From contig CAVYTS010000012.1 of NCBI GenBank assembly GCA_963771305.1, forward strand, positions 186,001 through 250,000: a stretch of 64,000 nucleotides of DNA. Reading direction: 5' to 3'. A program made the translations under genes and the position numbers. Below the pieces are notes generated by a model. The model saw only the letters and a program-made list of their open reading frames with translations. It was not told the origin of the DNA and searched no databases. Below are positions 1 through 7,960 of this stretch, one piece after another (position 1 is the first letter of the stretch; the number at the start of each line of letters is the position of its first letter). Origin of the DNA: CAJCIT01 sp963771305. Lineage in GTDB: Bacteria > Acidobacteriota > Terriglobia > Bryobacterales > Bryobacteraceae.

Positions 1-411
1 GCCAGCCACATATTTCAGTCCCGAACCGATGTAGCGGCGGCCCTGGGCGACGGCCTTGATGGCTCCTACCAGATCCACGTCAATCGCATTCTTCAGCAGG
101 TACCCCTTCGCGCCTGCGTCCAACGCATTCCGAACGTAATTGTCGTCGGCATGCATACTGAGAATCAGGACGCTTGTGCCTTGGACATTCTTTACGATCT
201 CGCGGGTTGCCTGCACGCCGTCCAACTCGGGCATGGAAAGGTCCATCACAACCACCCGTGGCTTGAGTTGCTGGGCCATGGCGATGGCCTCGATCCCATT
301 GCTGGCTTCTCCGACGACCTTGATGAACTCGTCGTCCTCGAGGATCCGTCGGAAGCCGCGGCGGACCAGCGCGTGGTCATCCGCGAGTAAGACTGTAATT
401 TCGTCGATCAT
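1..411 (-). CDS. NarL/LuxR-family response regulator, 3' end cut by window edge
   Basis: Reading leftwards from an ATG at 411, 137 codons are open to the edge. They form a complete receiver domain: acidic pair D11-D12 after the first beta strand, phospho-acceptor D57 in VVVMDLSMPELDG, and a late KGYLLKN motif supplying the conserved lysine. The C-terminal LuxR-type DNA-binding helix-turn-helix expected for this family would lie outside the window. The start overlaps the stop of the kinase gene by four bases (ATGA), the normal arrangement for a translationally coupled two-component pair, so the kinase at 408-1781 is almost certainly its partner. The receiver assignment is seen directly; the DNA-binding output is inferred from the family and from the HisKA_3-type partner. 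Confidence 0.9.
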   Translation of the reverse strand, partial: MIDEITVLLADDHALVRRGFRRILEDDEFIKVVGEASNGIEAIAMAQQLKPRVVVMDLSMPELDGVQATREIVKNVQGTSVLILSMHADDNYVRNALDAGAKGYLLKNAIDVDLVGAIKAVAQGRRYIGSGLKYVAG

Positions 412-1781
412 GAGTGAGGACTAGCCGCCTCCTGTGGCGTTAGTTCAGTATCCCCCGAAGAGTCAGGTTGCGATAGGGGAATCGTTAGCGTAACCGTTGT
501 TCCACCGTCCGGCTCAGGCCGAACCTTCAGTGTTCCGCTCATGAGCTCAGCCCGCTCTTGCATCGCGATGAGCCCCAAGCCCGGTTTCTTAGGCTTCTGA
601 TCCTGCACAATACCAATACCATGATCGCGGACTTTCAGCATCAGGGTATCGGCATGAAAGGTCGTAGTGACCTCGGCCGTCTTGGTCTTGGAGTGCTTCG
701 CAGCATTATTCAGCGCCTCCTGGACGATCCGGAAACAATGAATCGCCGGCTGACCCGTTATTCGCATCGGCTCGCCAACCACTTCAACCTGGGCCTTGAT
801 GCCGGTTTGCTTCTGGAAGAGCCCGACATACCACTCCAGGGCCTTCACCAACCCATAGTCATCCAATACCGCCGGGTGCAGCATCTGCGAGAGGCTGCGC
901 ATCTTCTCCAGCGTGGCTTGGGTAATCTCCCGCACTTCGCTCAACTCGGTACGGAACGGCGAGTCCGGTGGCAATCCTTTGCGCTCGGCGCGAGCCAGCA
1001 TCGCTCCGACCGCGGTGAGTATCTGTCCGAATTCGTCGTGCAATTCACGGGAAACGGACTTCAGCACCTCCTCCTGGACCGCGATCAGCCTGGCCGCCAG
1101 CACCCGGCGTTGGCGGGACATGGTCTCGATCTTTTCAAAAAGGCGGCGATTGGAATAGATGACATAGAGGCTGGTGACGACAATGGTCACCAGCATCGCG
1201 GTCAGAAACGCGTAGACGTTTCGCTCTACGCCTGAATAAATGGCAGCAACCTTGGCCGCCGCCTGTTCTTCCGCCTCATTATTCTTGGTCAGCAGCCGCG
1301 AAGTGAGCGCCGCGAGGCTCGCCTGCTGGGCGAGTAACTGTGTACCGGCCAGTTGCAGCGCCGCCTTCTCCTCAGAACTCGCGGCCAACTGGAATACCTG
1401 GTCCGCCGTCTGCCAGAACTGTTTGATGGAAGTTTGAAGACGTTGCTGCTGTTCGGGAAGTCGCGTTTCGGGCGAAAGCTTGGCTTCCCGTTGGATCGCA
1501 TCGTCCAGGTCGGTGCGTATTCGCTCAAACTGGTTTTTGTAAGCGAGCACACCATAGGGTTCTTCAACAAGGACCATATCGTGCACGGCGAGGCCTAGCG
1601 AACTGAGCGCGTTCTGGACCCGTAAAAGCTGGAGTGAGTCGCGCCGGTTCCGATCAATCGTGTCCGCCTGCAGCAGCTTCAGGCCGTTCAACTGCACCAG
1701 CACATACCAGGAGAAGACAGCGACTGCCAGAAGCGTGACAAGAAGTCCTAACAGAAGTCGGCCTGTTGGTGATCGCTTCAT
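408..1781 (-). CDS. Membrane sensor histidine kinase, NarX/HisKA_3 type
   Basis: 457 residues. A transmembrane helix (about 9-30), a helical periplasmic sensor of about 150 residues resembling four-helix-bundle/CHASE3-type sensors, and a second membrane helix (about 190-208) lead to the kinase core. The phospho-acceptor is H248 in SRELHDEFGQIL, typical of HisKA_3 kinases. The ATPase has an N box (EALNNAAKH, 355-363), G1 (DHGIGI, 386-391) and G2 (GLGL, 401-404). It would autophosphorylate and pass phosphate to the regulator whose gene overlaps its stop codon. The start ATG is preceded by a clear AAGGAGAG Shine-Dalgarno. The signal sensed cannot be read from sequence; the neighbouring CRTAC1/cytochrome genes end only 49 bases upstream. 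Confidence 0.93.
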   Translation of the reverse strand: MKRSPTGRLLLGLLVTLLAVAVFSWYVLVQLNGLKLLQADTIDRNRRDSLQLLRVQNALSSLGLAVHDMVLVEEPYGVLAYKNQFERIRTDLDDAIQREAKLSPETRLPEQQQRLQTSIKQFWQTADQVFQLAASSEEKAALQLAGTQLLAQQASLAALTSRLLTKNNEAEEQAAAKVAAIYSGVERNVYAFLTAMLVTIVVTSLYVIYSNRRLFEKIETMSRQRRVLAARLIAVQEEVLKSVSRELHDEFGQILTAVGAMLARAERKGLPPDSPFRTELSEVREITQATLEKMRSLSQMLHPAVLDDYGLVKALEWYVGLFQKQTGIKAQVEVVGEPMRITGQPAIHCFRIVQEALNNAAKHSKTKTAEVTTTFHADTLMLKVRDHGIGIVQDQKPKKPGLGLIAMQERAELMSGTLKVRPEPDGGTTVTLTIPLSQPDSSGDTELTPQEAASPHS

Positions 1782-1829
1782 CTCTCCTTGTCTTAGAGGC
1801 GAGTATACAGTAGGCCGCAGCGGGCCAGA

Positions 1830-3530
1830 CTACACGATACCCTTCCCTTCCACGATCCGAATGTAGCGGTTCAGCTCGAGGTTCGTAAACTTATCGACCT
1901 GCTTACTGGGGGCAGCCCAATGAATCTCTAACTCATCGATCTTGGTGGCCTTGCCGGCGCCCAGAATCTCGCGCGGATCGTGCGACGAGAGATAGCTGCC
2001 GCCGTTGTTCTTCAAACGCCGAAACGTTTTCCCGCCCGCTTTCCAGGTCAGCCGCGTCCCGATAGCGTCACGATTGCAAGTAATCCCCTCTAACCGGATG
2101 CCCAGCCAGTTGTTTCCCTTTGCCGCGTTGTTACGCAGCAAAACAGGAGGACCGCCATTGTTCATCACTAACACATCCGGAGCACCATCGTTGTTGTAAT
2201 CGCCCACCGCGAGGCCACGCGCCGGGTACAACCTCTGAAACACCGGCCCGGCCTGCTCGCTGACGTTCTGCAGTTTCCCCGAAGCATCCTGATGAAAGAG
2301 CAACAGCGGTTCGCGGTAGCGCACCTGCTGCGAATAGTTCTCAATCATGTCGTCCGGATGTCCGTTTGCCAGGATCAGGTCGAGCGCGCCGTCATTGTCG
2401 TAGTCGAAATACTTCAGACCCCAACCGCTCATCTGGCGGGTCGCCTGCGCCACGTTGTTGGTGTGCGCGACGTCCCGGAAACTCTCGTTCTTGTTGTTTT
2501 GGTATACCGAGTACATTTCCTGATCGACGTTGGCGACAAACAGATCTTCCCAGCCATCATTGTTCAGATCGGCTGCGTCTACTCCCATGCCGGAGCGAGG
2601 TTGCCCGTTGTCGCTGAAGCCAACTTCCGCTTGCAAGGCGATTTCCTCGAATTGCCACTTGCCTGCCTTGTCCGGGCCCCGGTTGACGAACAGGAAGTTC
2701 TGCACCGTGTCGTTGGCGACGAACAGATCCATTCGTCCATCGTTGTTGATGTCGGTCGCCACCACACCCAGGCCCTTGCCGATCGACTTCGCGATGTCCG
2801 TCCCCGCGGTGACGTTCGTGAACGTGCCGTCTCCATTGTTGTGAAACAAGAAACTGGCCGTGCCCTTAAAAATCCGAGGAATGCAGTAATAGTGCCGCCC
2901 GAGCTTGTTGTCGCCACAAGAGAATTTATGCTCTGCGCCGTAATCCACAAAACTGCAGACAAACAAGTCGAGTTTGCCGTCGTTATCGTAATCGAACCAA
3001 ACCGCGCTGGTTGTCCATCCGTGAATTGCCAGCCCTGCCTTGGCGGTCACATCGGTAAAGGTGCCGTCGTGGTTGTTCTTGTAGAGGATCGAGCGGCCGT
3101 AGGCGGTAACGAACAAATCCGGCCAGCCATCGTTGTCGTAGTCGCCAACGGCGACGCCCATGCCAAACGTTCCACCGGCAACGCCCGCTTTCTCGGTTAC
3201 GTCGGTGAATGTACCGTCGCGGTTGTTCTTGTAGAGAGCGTTCCGAATCGGCTTGGATGGCTTCCAGAAATCGCAAGGGCCGCTGTTGACGAGGTAGATA
3301 TCCGTCCAGCCGTCGTTGTCGAAGTCGAGAAAGGCGCAGCCCGGTCCGAGCGTCTCGGGCAGGTAGCGGTTGTCGGACATGGCGTTGTCGTGCACCCATT
3401 CGATGCCGCTTGCGGAAGCTCGAATCTCTTCAAACAATGGAGCGGGTTCATCGGCCGCCTTTAACTGGAGGCGCGAAGCCAGACCGAATGCGGCCCCACC
3501 CCACAGCAGTTGGCGTCTGGTCAAATTCAT
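1830..3530 (-). CDS. Tat-exported FG-GAP/ASPIC-UnbV (CRTAC1-like) beta-propeller protein
   Basis: 566 residues from ATG 3530, chosen because it begins with a twin-arginine signal (LTRRQLLWGGAAFG) ending near AADEPAP; a longer reading upstream lacks signal character. The body holds at least seven FG-GAP-like repeats with calcium-type DxDNDGxxD loops (for example DFDNDGWTD, DYDNDGWPD, DINNDGRMD), and the last ~100 residues match the ASPIC/UnbV module (WLGIRLEG, NRDAIGTRL, GGSYLSSHD, LEIHW). Family members are exported propellers; the biochemical function of bacterial CRTAC1 homologues is not established. Tat export implies folding, perhaps with metal, before translocation. It ends the minus-strand cluster containing the deiodinase-like TPR protein and the seven-haem cytochrome, which suggests a shared periplasmic role. 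Confidence 0.9.
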   Translation of the reverse strand: MNLTRRQLLWGGAAFGLASRLQLKAADEPAPLFEEIRASASGIEWVHDNAMSDNRYLPETLGPGCAFLDFDNDGWTDIYLVNSGPCDFWKPSKPIRNALYKNNRDGTFTDVTEKAGVAGGTFGMGVAVGDYDNDGWPDLFVTAYGRSILYKNNHDGTFTDVTAKAGLAIHGWTTSAVWFDYDNDGKLDLFVCSFVDYGAEHKFSCGDNKLGRHYYCIPRIFKGTASFLFHNNGDGTFTNVTAGTDIAKSIGKGLGVVATDINNDGRMDLFVANDTVQNFLFVNRGPDKAGKWQFEEIALQAEVGFSDNGQPRSGMGVDAADLNNDGWEDLFVANVDQEMYSVYQNNKNESFRDVAHTNNVAQATRQMSGWGLKYFDYDNDGALDLILANGHPDDMIENYSQQVRYREPLLLFHQDASGKLQNVSEQAGPVFQRLYPARGLAVGDYNNDGAPDVLVMNNGGPPVLLRNNAAKGNNWLGIRLEGITCNRDAIGTRLTWKAGGKTFRRLKNNGGSYLSSHDPREILGAGKATKIDELEIHWAAPSKQVDKFTNLELNRYIRIVEGKGIV

Positions 3531-3672
3531 AAAATGCTTATTCCTACAAGGTACCGGAGCAGGAACGCTGGTTGTCCGGCACCTTGGCGTCGGTAGCTCA
3601 CAGCGGCTGCGCCACAAACGGCGTATGAAAAAGATCGAGAGCCGCTGGGCCAATCGTTAAACGCCTCGGAGC

Positions 3673-3715
3673 ATCGACGGGGCGTCGATTGCGGGTCGGG
3701 GACCCACCCTACAAG
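3673..3715. repeat. REP-like double hairpin, copy 1
   Basis: Two consecutive palindromes: ATCGACG-GG-CGTCGAT followed by GGGTC-GGG-GACCC and the constant tail CACCCTACAAG. The same architecture recurs at 6663-6706 and 34451-34492, and with changed stem bases at 61302-61340. It lies in the 261-base gap between two minus-strand genes and could fold in their shared transcript. Confidence 0.75.
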
Positions 3716-3791
3716 AGTTGTGTCGCCGAGGATCGGCGAATCGCTGTTCCCGCATACGACCAAGGGCGTCAATCGACGAAGGGGGCCTCAT

Positions 3792-5480
3792 TCACCTTGA
3801 GGCGATCGCTTGTTGGAGCGCGGCCTCCAGTTCGTTGGGGTGAAAATCGAGCTCGGTCAACCGCGTGGTATACAAGATTCGGCCGTCAGTTCCCACCACC
3901 AGCGCGAGACTGGGCCAAGCGCTATAAGCATTCTCCACTGCCCCGTCAAGGCCGTCTACAACGGCCGGGAAGAGGAGATTCAGCTTTCGTGTGCACATGG
4001 TGGCATGCTCTTGTTTTTCGGCCATGGTCGAGGCTTGTTGGATCGAAACGCCCTCCCGGGTGTTCCGGGTGCTCTCCCAGTTGTCGCCGCTATGTGCTTC
4101 GCGAATATAAACCAACAGGAATGGCGTCTGTCTTCCGTATTTTGCGTGCAGCGCCTTCAGCGCGTCGGCCGCGAATCGGAAGTTTGGGCAGGAATAGCTG
4201 CCGAAGACCAGCACGACGGGGCTTTTTCCTTTGAAGTCGCTCAGCGAGATGGTCTTACCCGATGCCGCTTCCGGCAACGAAAAACCGGGCGCCGTATCGT
4301 TGGTTTTCGGTCCGGCCTTTGCCGACGAGTTTCCAGGCGTCAAGCTGGACCGCTGAGCGTTCAGCCGTTGAACCTGAGCCTGTTCACGGCTTGCTTCCTG
4401 CGGCATTTTCAAGCCAGTGTAGACGGTTGCGAGCAACTCATGGGCGGCTAAGGAGTTGGGGGCGGCCTTGACGGCCTCTTCCAGCGGCTGGCGCGCCTCT
4501 GGCAGCTTTCCGGCGCCAATCAGGTACTCACCCATCGCCAACCTCGGTTCCAGCGCCTGAGGCCTCAATAAAAGCGATTGCTGCAGCAACGGCAACGCCT
4601 CGCCATACTTCTTTCGAACGGTCAGGATCTGACCAAGGCCCACGTTCGCGCCGTAGTCGTTTGGATCGTTCGCCAGTTCCTTCCGGAAGGCCGCGGCGGC
4701 GCCGTCGGCATCGCCAGTCATCAGCAAGGCGCGGCCGTAATAGGACTGCAGTTCAGGCAGGCTGGGGTTCAGGTCCGCGGCGCTGGCCAGTTGCTTCACG
4801 GCCGCCGGATAGTCTCCCGACTCAAACATCTGCATCCCCAAGAGGAACCGACTCTCCGCACTATCGGCATTCTTCAAAATGCGATCGAGCATCACCTGCC
4901 CTTCGGCAACCCGCTGTTGGCGAATCAGAGCGGTACCGAGCATGTATGCGACGGACAAGTCGTCCGGCGTGGCTGTCGCGAGTGGTTGCAACAGCCCGAT
5001 CACACCGGCGTCGTCACCAAGCCGCAGATGGCAATCCGCCAGCAGCAGGGTCACCTGCTGGTTCTGGGGCTGAACGGAGTGAACGTTCTCCAATTCTTGA
5101 GCCGCTTCGGAAACCCGCCCGCTCTTCGAGTAGGCAAGCGCGAGATTCAACCCGATTCGCGGATCGCCCGGTAGAATGCGGTCAGCCGCTTCGTATTCCT
5201 GGATCGCCTCTTCATATCGCCCCAGTTTCGCCAGCGACACCCCGAGGTTGGAATGGGCGACCACGTCATCCGGTTTGAGCTTCAGGAACGCGCGATACGC
5301 TTCGACAGCGCCGGCATAGTCACCCGCCTGCTGTAGCGCTAGCGCGTGTTGGGCGACGGCCATGGCGTTATCGCTTTGCGCCTGAAGGGATGGGCCGCCA
5401 AAAACTGCTGGTGCCAACAGCAAAGCCGCAAGCGCGATGGCGCGTGGACAGCCTCTCCTACAAAAGCGGCCGGTGCTCAA
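3792..5480 (-). CDS. Exported TPR protein with C-terminal iodothyronine-deiodinase-like thioredoxin-fold domain
   Basis: 562 residues. A TTG start overlaps the stop of the upstream TPR gene (TTGA), followed by an arginine-rich signal peptide ending around LQAQ. Residues ~40-370 are tandem TPR repeats. Residues ~395-560 are a thioredoxin fold: APGFSLPEAASGK, then FGSYSCPNF with a cysteine at 431, then LLVYIREAHSGDNW at 456-468. The pair FGSxxCPxF and VYIxEAHxxDxW is the signature of the iodothyronine deiodinase family (T4_deiodinase), where animal enzymes carry selenocysteine at the position of C431. Only one catalytic cysteine is present, unlike CxxC thioredoxins. Family members reduce carbon-halogen bonds in animals; for bacterial Cys homologues a general thiol-redox role is equally possible. 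Neighbours are a cytochrome and a CRTAC1-like protein. Confidence 0.85.
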   Translation of the reverse strand: MSTGRFCRRGCPRAIALAALLLAPAVFGGPSLQAQSDNAMAVAQHALALQQAGDYAGAVEAYRAFLKLKPDDVVAHSNLGVSLAKLGRYEEAIQEYEAADRILPGDPRIGLNLALAYSKSGRVSEAAQELENVHSVQPQNQQVTLLLADCHLRLGDDAGVIGLLQPLATATPDDLSVAYMLGTALIRQQRVAEGQVMLDRILKNADSAESRFLLGMQMFESGDYPAAVKQLASAADLNPSLPELQSYYGRALLMTGDADGAAAAFRKELANDPNDYGANVGLGQILTVRKKYGEALPLLQQSLLLRPQALEPRLAMGEYLIGAGKLPEARQPLEEAVKAAPNSLAAHELLATVYTGLKMPQEASREQAQVQRLNAQRSSLTPGNSSAKAGPKTNDTAPGFSLPEAASGKTISLSDFKGKSPVVLVFGSYSCPNFRFAADALKALHAKYGRQTPFLLVYIREAHSGDNWESTRNTREGVSIQQASTMAEKQEHATMCTRKLNLLFPAVVDGLDGAVENAYSAWPSLALVVGTDGRILYTTRLTELDFHPNELEAALQQAIASR

Positions 5481-6590
5481 GGTTCTGCCTTCGCCCCCGG
5501 CTGCTGGGCCTGTTTCGCCGCACTCAGTTGCTCGGCAATGTGCTTCTCGCGGTCGCCATCGGCCTTGCGCTTCTCCCGGTAATAGACCGTCGCCAGCGTA
5601 ATGTGCGCCTCTTCAAAGCTCGGGGAGTCCTTCACCAACTGCTCAAGGCGGGCCCGCGCCTCGCCGGTTTTCCCCAATGCCACTTCCACCGATGCGATCT
5701 GGTAAAGAACGCCGGGATCACCCGGCCGGACCTGAAGCGCATGCGTGAAGTACTTCATTGCCTCGTCATATTCCTGGTCCTGGCGAAATTGCATTCCCAC
5801 TCTCAAGTTGGCATCGAAGTTGTTCGGATCCTGCTCCAACGCTTTGGTGAAGGCCTTGCGTGCGCCATCCTGATCGCCGGTTACCGACAGTGATAGTCCG
5901 TAGTAGGCGTATACATCGGGGAGGTTCGGATTCAGCTGCACCGCTTTCTCGAAGTCGGCGCGTGCCCCGGCGAAGTCTTTTACATACATCTTCGTGCTTC
6001 CCATGAGCATGTGCGCTTCCGCCGAATCGCCATTCTTGAGGATCTGGTCGATCACCACTTGCCCTTGTGCGGTCTGCCCGTCGCGCACCAGTGCGGTGCC
6101 CAACATGTAGTTCAGCGCGGCATCAGTGGGCTTCGTGCGCTGCGCGGGCGTCACTAACTCAATCACGCGTTTGTTATCGCCGGTCCTGAGGTAACAATCG
6201 CCCAGCAAAAGGATCGCCTGGAAGTTATCCGGGCACCTCCGCCCGCACCTTGACTAACTCGTCGATGGCTGCGGCCAACTCGCTGATCTTGTAATACGCA
6301 ATCGCCAGGTTGAGCCGTACGGTCGTGTCGGGGTGAGCGGCCAGTGCTCGCTTGTACTCGGCGATGGCCTCCGTAAACTGGCCCTGAGCCGCGAGTGCCG
6401 CCCCTAAGTTTGCCCGGATCATCGCCATGTCCGGATATAACTCCAAGAGGGTGCGATAATCCTTAATCGCTTCATCCAGCTTCCCTGCCTGGTGGGCCGA
6501 GACGGCTTCTTTGAGGAGATCCTCGGGAGACGGAGGCGATTGAGCGTACAAAACAGAGGCGAAGATTGCCAGAACTGCGAATCGGAACAT
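5477..6590 (-). pseudogene. Exported TPR protein, broken by a one-base insertion near 6229
   Basis: The gene begins at ATG 6590 with a short signal peptide (FAVLAIFASVLYAQS) and runs in TPR repeats to VRAEVPG, where a TAA stops it at about 6225. Removing one G in the CCGGG run near 6226-6232 joins it to the downstream frame, giving VPDNFQAILLLGDCYLRTGD. This aligns with VQPQNQQVTLLLADCHLRLGD of the adjacent paralogue (3792-5480), so the two halves are one gene of about 370 residues. The restored protein is all TPR and lacks the deiodinase-like domain of its neighbour. The lesion may be a sequencing error, a recent pseudogene, or rarely a recoding site. Its 3' end overlaps the next gene by four bases. 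Confidence 0.8.
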
Positions 6591-6662
6591 TACTTGGGGC
6601 TGATTATGGGACGTTTCAGAGGCCTAATAGTCATGATGACACGGCGGAGTCGGTCAGATGAG

Positions 6663-6706
6663 AATCGACGAGGCGTCGATTGCGGGCGGGGCGCCCACCC
6701 TACAAG
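6663..6706. repeat. REP-like double hairpin, copy 2
   Basis: AATCGACG-AGG-CGTCGATT then GCGGGC-GGG-GCGCCC and CACCCTACAAG. It is nearly identical to copy 1 over about 40 bases. It sits between the cytochrome gene (ending 6742) and the TPR gene start (6590). Confidence 0.8.
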
Positions 6707-6741
6707 TGACATATGTGCTGGGGTTGAGCGGGCGGCGCCCT

Positions 6742-7881
6742 TCAATCCGGATAGGGGTCGTTGGCGCGGGCGACGCGAATCCAGTGGTCTGGGAAGGAAT
6801 GGTGGGCTTCGGCATTAGCGATGCGCGGCATATGACATGACGTGCACGCATCCTTGGCGACCGGACAGGTCTTTTTCTTGAGCGATGTATTCGACGCGTT
6901 ATGACAGGCCGTGCACTTTGAATCGTAGGCCTTGTCATCACTCACCAGTTCTTCATGAGGATTGTGGCAAGCCAGGCAGGAAATTCGCCGGTCGTCCAAT
7001 GAAAAACAAGAGCTGTTGGCCAAGCGATAGGGAGGAAAGCGGGCATTGTTAGGGCCTTTTAAACCCATGATCATCACCGTTTCCCAGGTTCGATGGCAGG
7101 TGCCGCACATTTCATTCGCCTGTTCGGGGTCCATGTTCTTCAACGCTCGAATCGTGTGAGGCGCCGGCTTCCCATCATGAATGCTATCCACGTGGGCTCC
7201 GCCCGGCCCGTGGCAACTCTCACATTGGACACCCGCCTCATAGGTTTTTAGCTGAAGAGTGTTCCCAAGGCGAGCGCCGGTGGTGTGACAGCCGAAACAC
7301 TTGGTGGAGTCGGCGCCGTCCATCAGCCGGCCTGCCGCTTCGCGGAGCGAAGAGGGTTTCGACTCGGATGCACCGACCGTGAGATCCAGGGCCTTTAACT
7401 CTGCGTAATAACTCACCCTGCTTTCGTAAAAGGCGCCGTCAATATTGTAAACGTACGTCTGCCCCGCCTTGCCCTGGCCAAACGCGTACAACAATTCGGT
7501 AACAAATACGTCTTTGCCATCAGCCACCTGATACAGTACCTTACTCCCCGACCGCTTGATTAAGTAAGTATATGTCCCGAAGACAAAGTTGTAGTGAATA
7601 TCGCCCTCGAGGATCTTACACTTGTCGATCGGCTCTAGCGCTCGGGACATGCTGTTTCCATGGAAGTGCTTCGCCTGGGTTGGATGGCACAGGGCACACG
7701 TCTTGGCTCCGACATAACGGCCTGTAACATTCCAAAATGCGGCACCCCTGGGAGGATCGTTGGTTGCAGCATCTTTGGCGGCCTGGCCTGCTGCAAATGC
7801 AAGCGGCAATCCAGTGATGAGCGCTACCAGCAGGCGAGCGATGAATAGAAATCTCTTCAAGCGTATCGAAACTCTATCCAA
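6742..7881 (-). CDS. Exported heptahaem c-type cytochrome
   Basis: 379 residues with seven CxxCH haem-attachment motifs: CALCH (62-66), CFGCH (195-199), CESCH (220-224), CGTCH (259-263), CLACH (302-306), CTACH (323-327) and CTSCH (346-350). An N-terminal segment (RFLFIARLLVALITGLPLAFA) is a signal peptide or anchor. A beta-rich insert of about 120 residues lies between haems 1 and 2. Spacing and the CESCHGPGGAH motif resemble the cytochrome c-554/doubled-CxxCH superfamily, which carry electrons in the periplasm; no substrate-reduction site such as the CxxCK of NrfA is seen. The start is uncertain: TTG 7881 is the longest reading and lacks a good Shine-Dalgarno. It heads the minus-strand cluster of TPR, deiodinase-like and CRTAC1-like genes. 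Confidence 0.9.
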   Translation of the reverse strand: MDRVSIRLKRFLFIARLLVALITGLPLAFAAGQAAKDAATNDPPRGAAFWNVTGRYVGAKTCALCHPTQAKHFHGNSMSRALEPIDKCKILEGDIHYNFVFGTYTYLIKRSGSKVLYQVADGKDVFVTELLYAFGQGKAGQTYVYNIDGAFYESRVSYYAELKALDLTVGASESKPSSLREAAGRLMDGADSTKCFGCHTTGARLGNTLQLKTYEAGVQCESCHGPGGAHVDSIHDGKPAPHTIRALKNMDPEQANEMCGTCHRTWETVMIMGLKGPNNARFPPYRLANSSCFSLDDRRISCLACHNPHEELVSDDKAYDSKCTACHNASNTSLKKKTCPVAKDACTSCHMPRIANAEAHHSFPDHWIRVARANDPYPD

Positions 7882-7905
7882 ATTCTAGCGGTGCTGAAAC
7901 GAGAA

Positions 7906-7937
7906 AAAGGAGGAGTCTCTTGCGAGACGCCCCCTTT
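7906..7937 (-). terminator. Rho-independent terminator after the TonB receptor
   Basis: An imperfect 14-bp stem (AAAGGAGGAGTCTC pairing with GAGACGCCCCCTTT, two mismatches) with a TTGC loop. It is followed on the minus strand by TTTTTC. It lies 24 bases after the receptor stop. Confidence 0.75.
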
Positions 7938-7960
7938 CGCGTGCAGGTTACGAGTTCGGT

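Noticed and set aside
2292..3464. Long plus-strand open frame of 390 codons
   Set aside because: It is antisense to the FG-GAP gene. Repetitive valine/isoleucine-rich sequence arises from reading the Asp/Gly-rich repeats backwards, and there is no start signal or recognisable domain.
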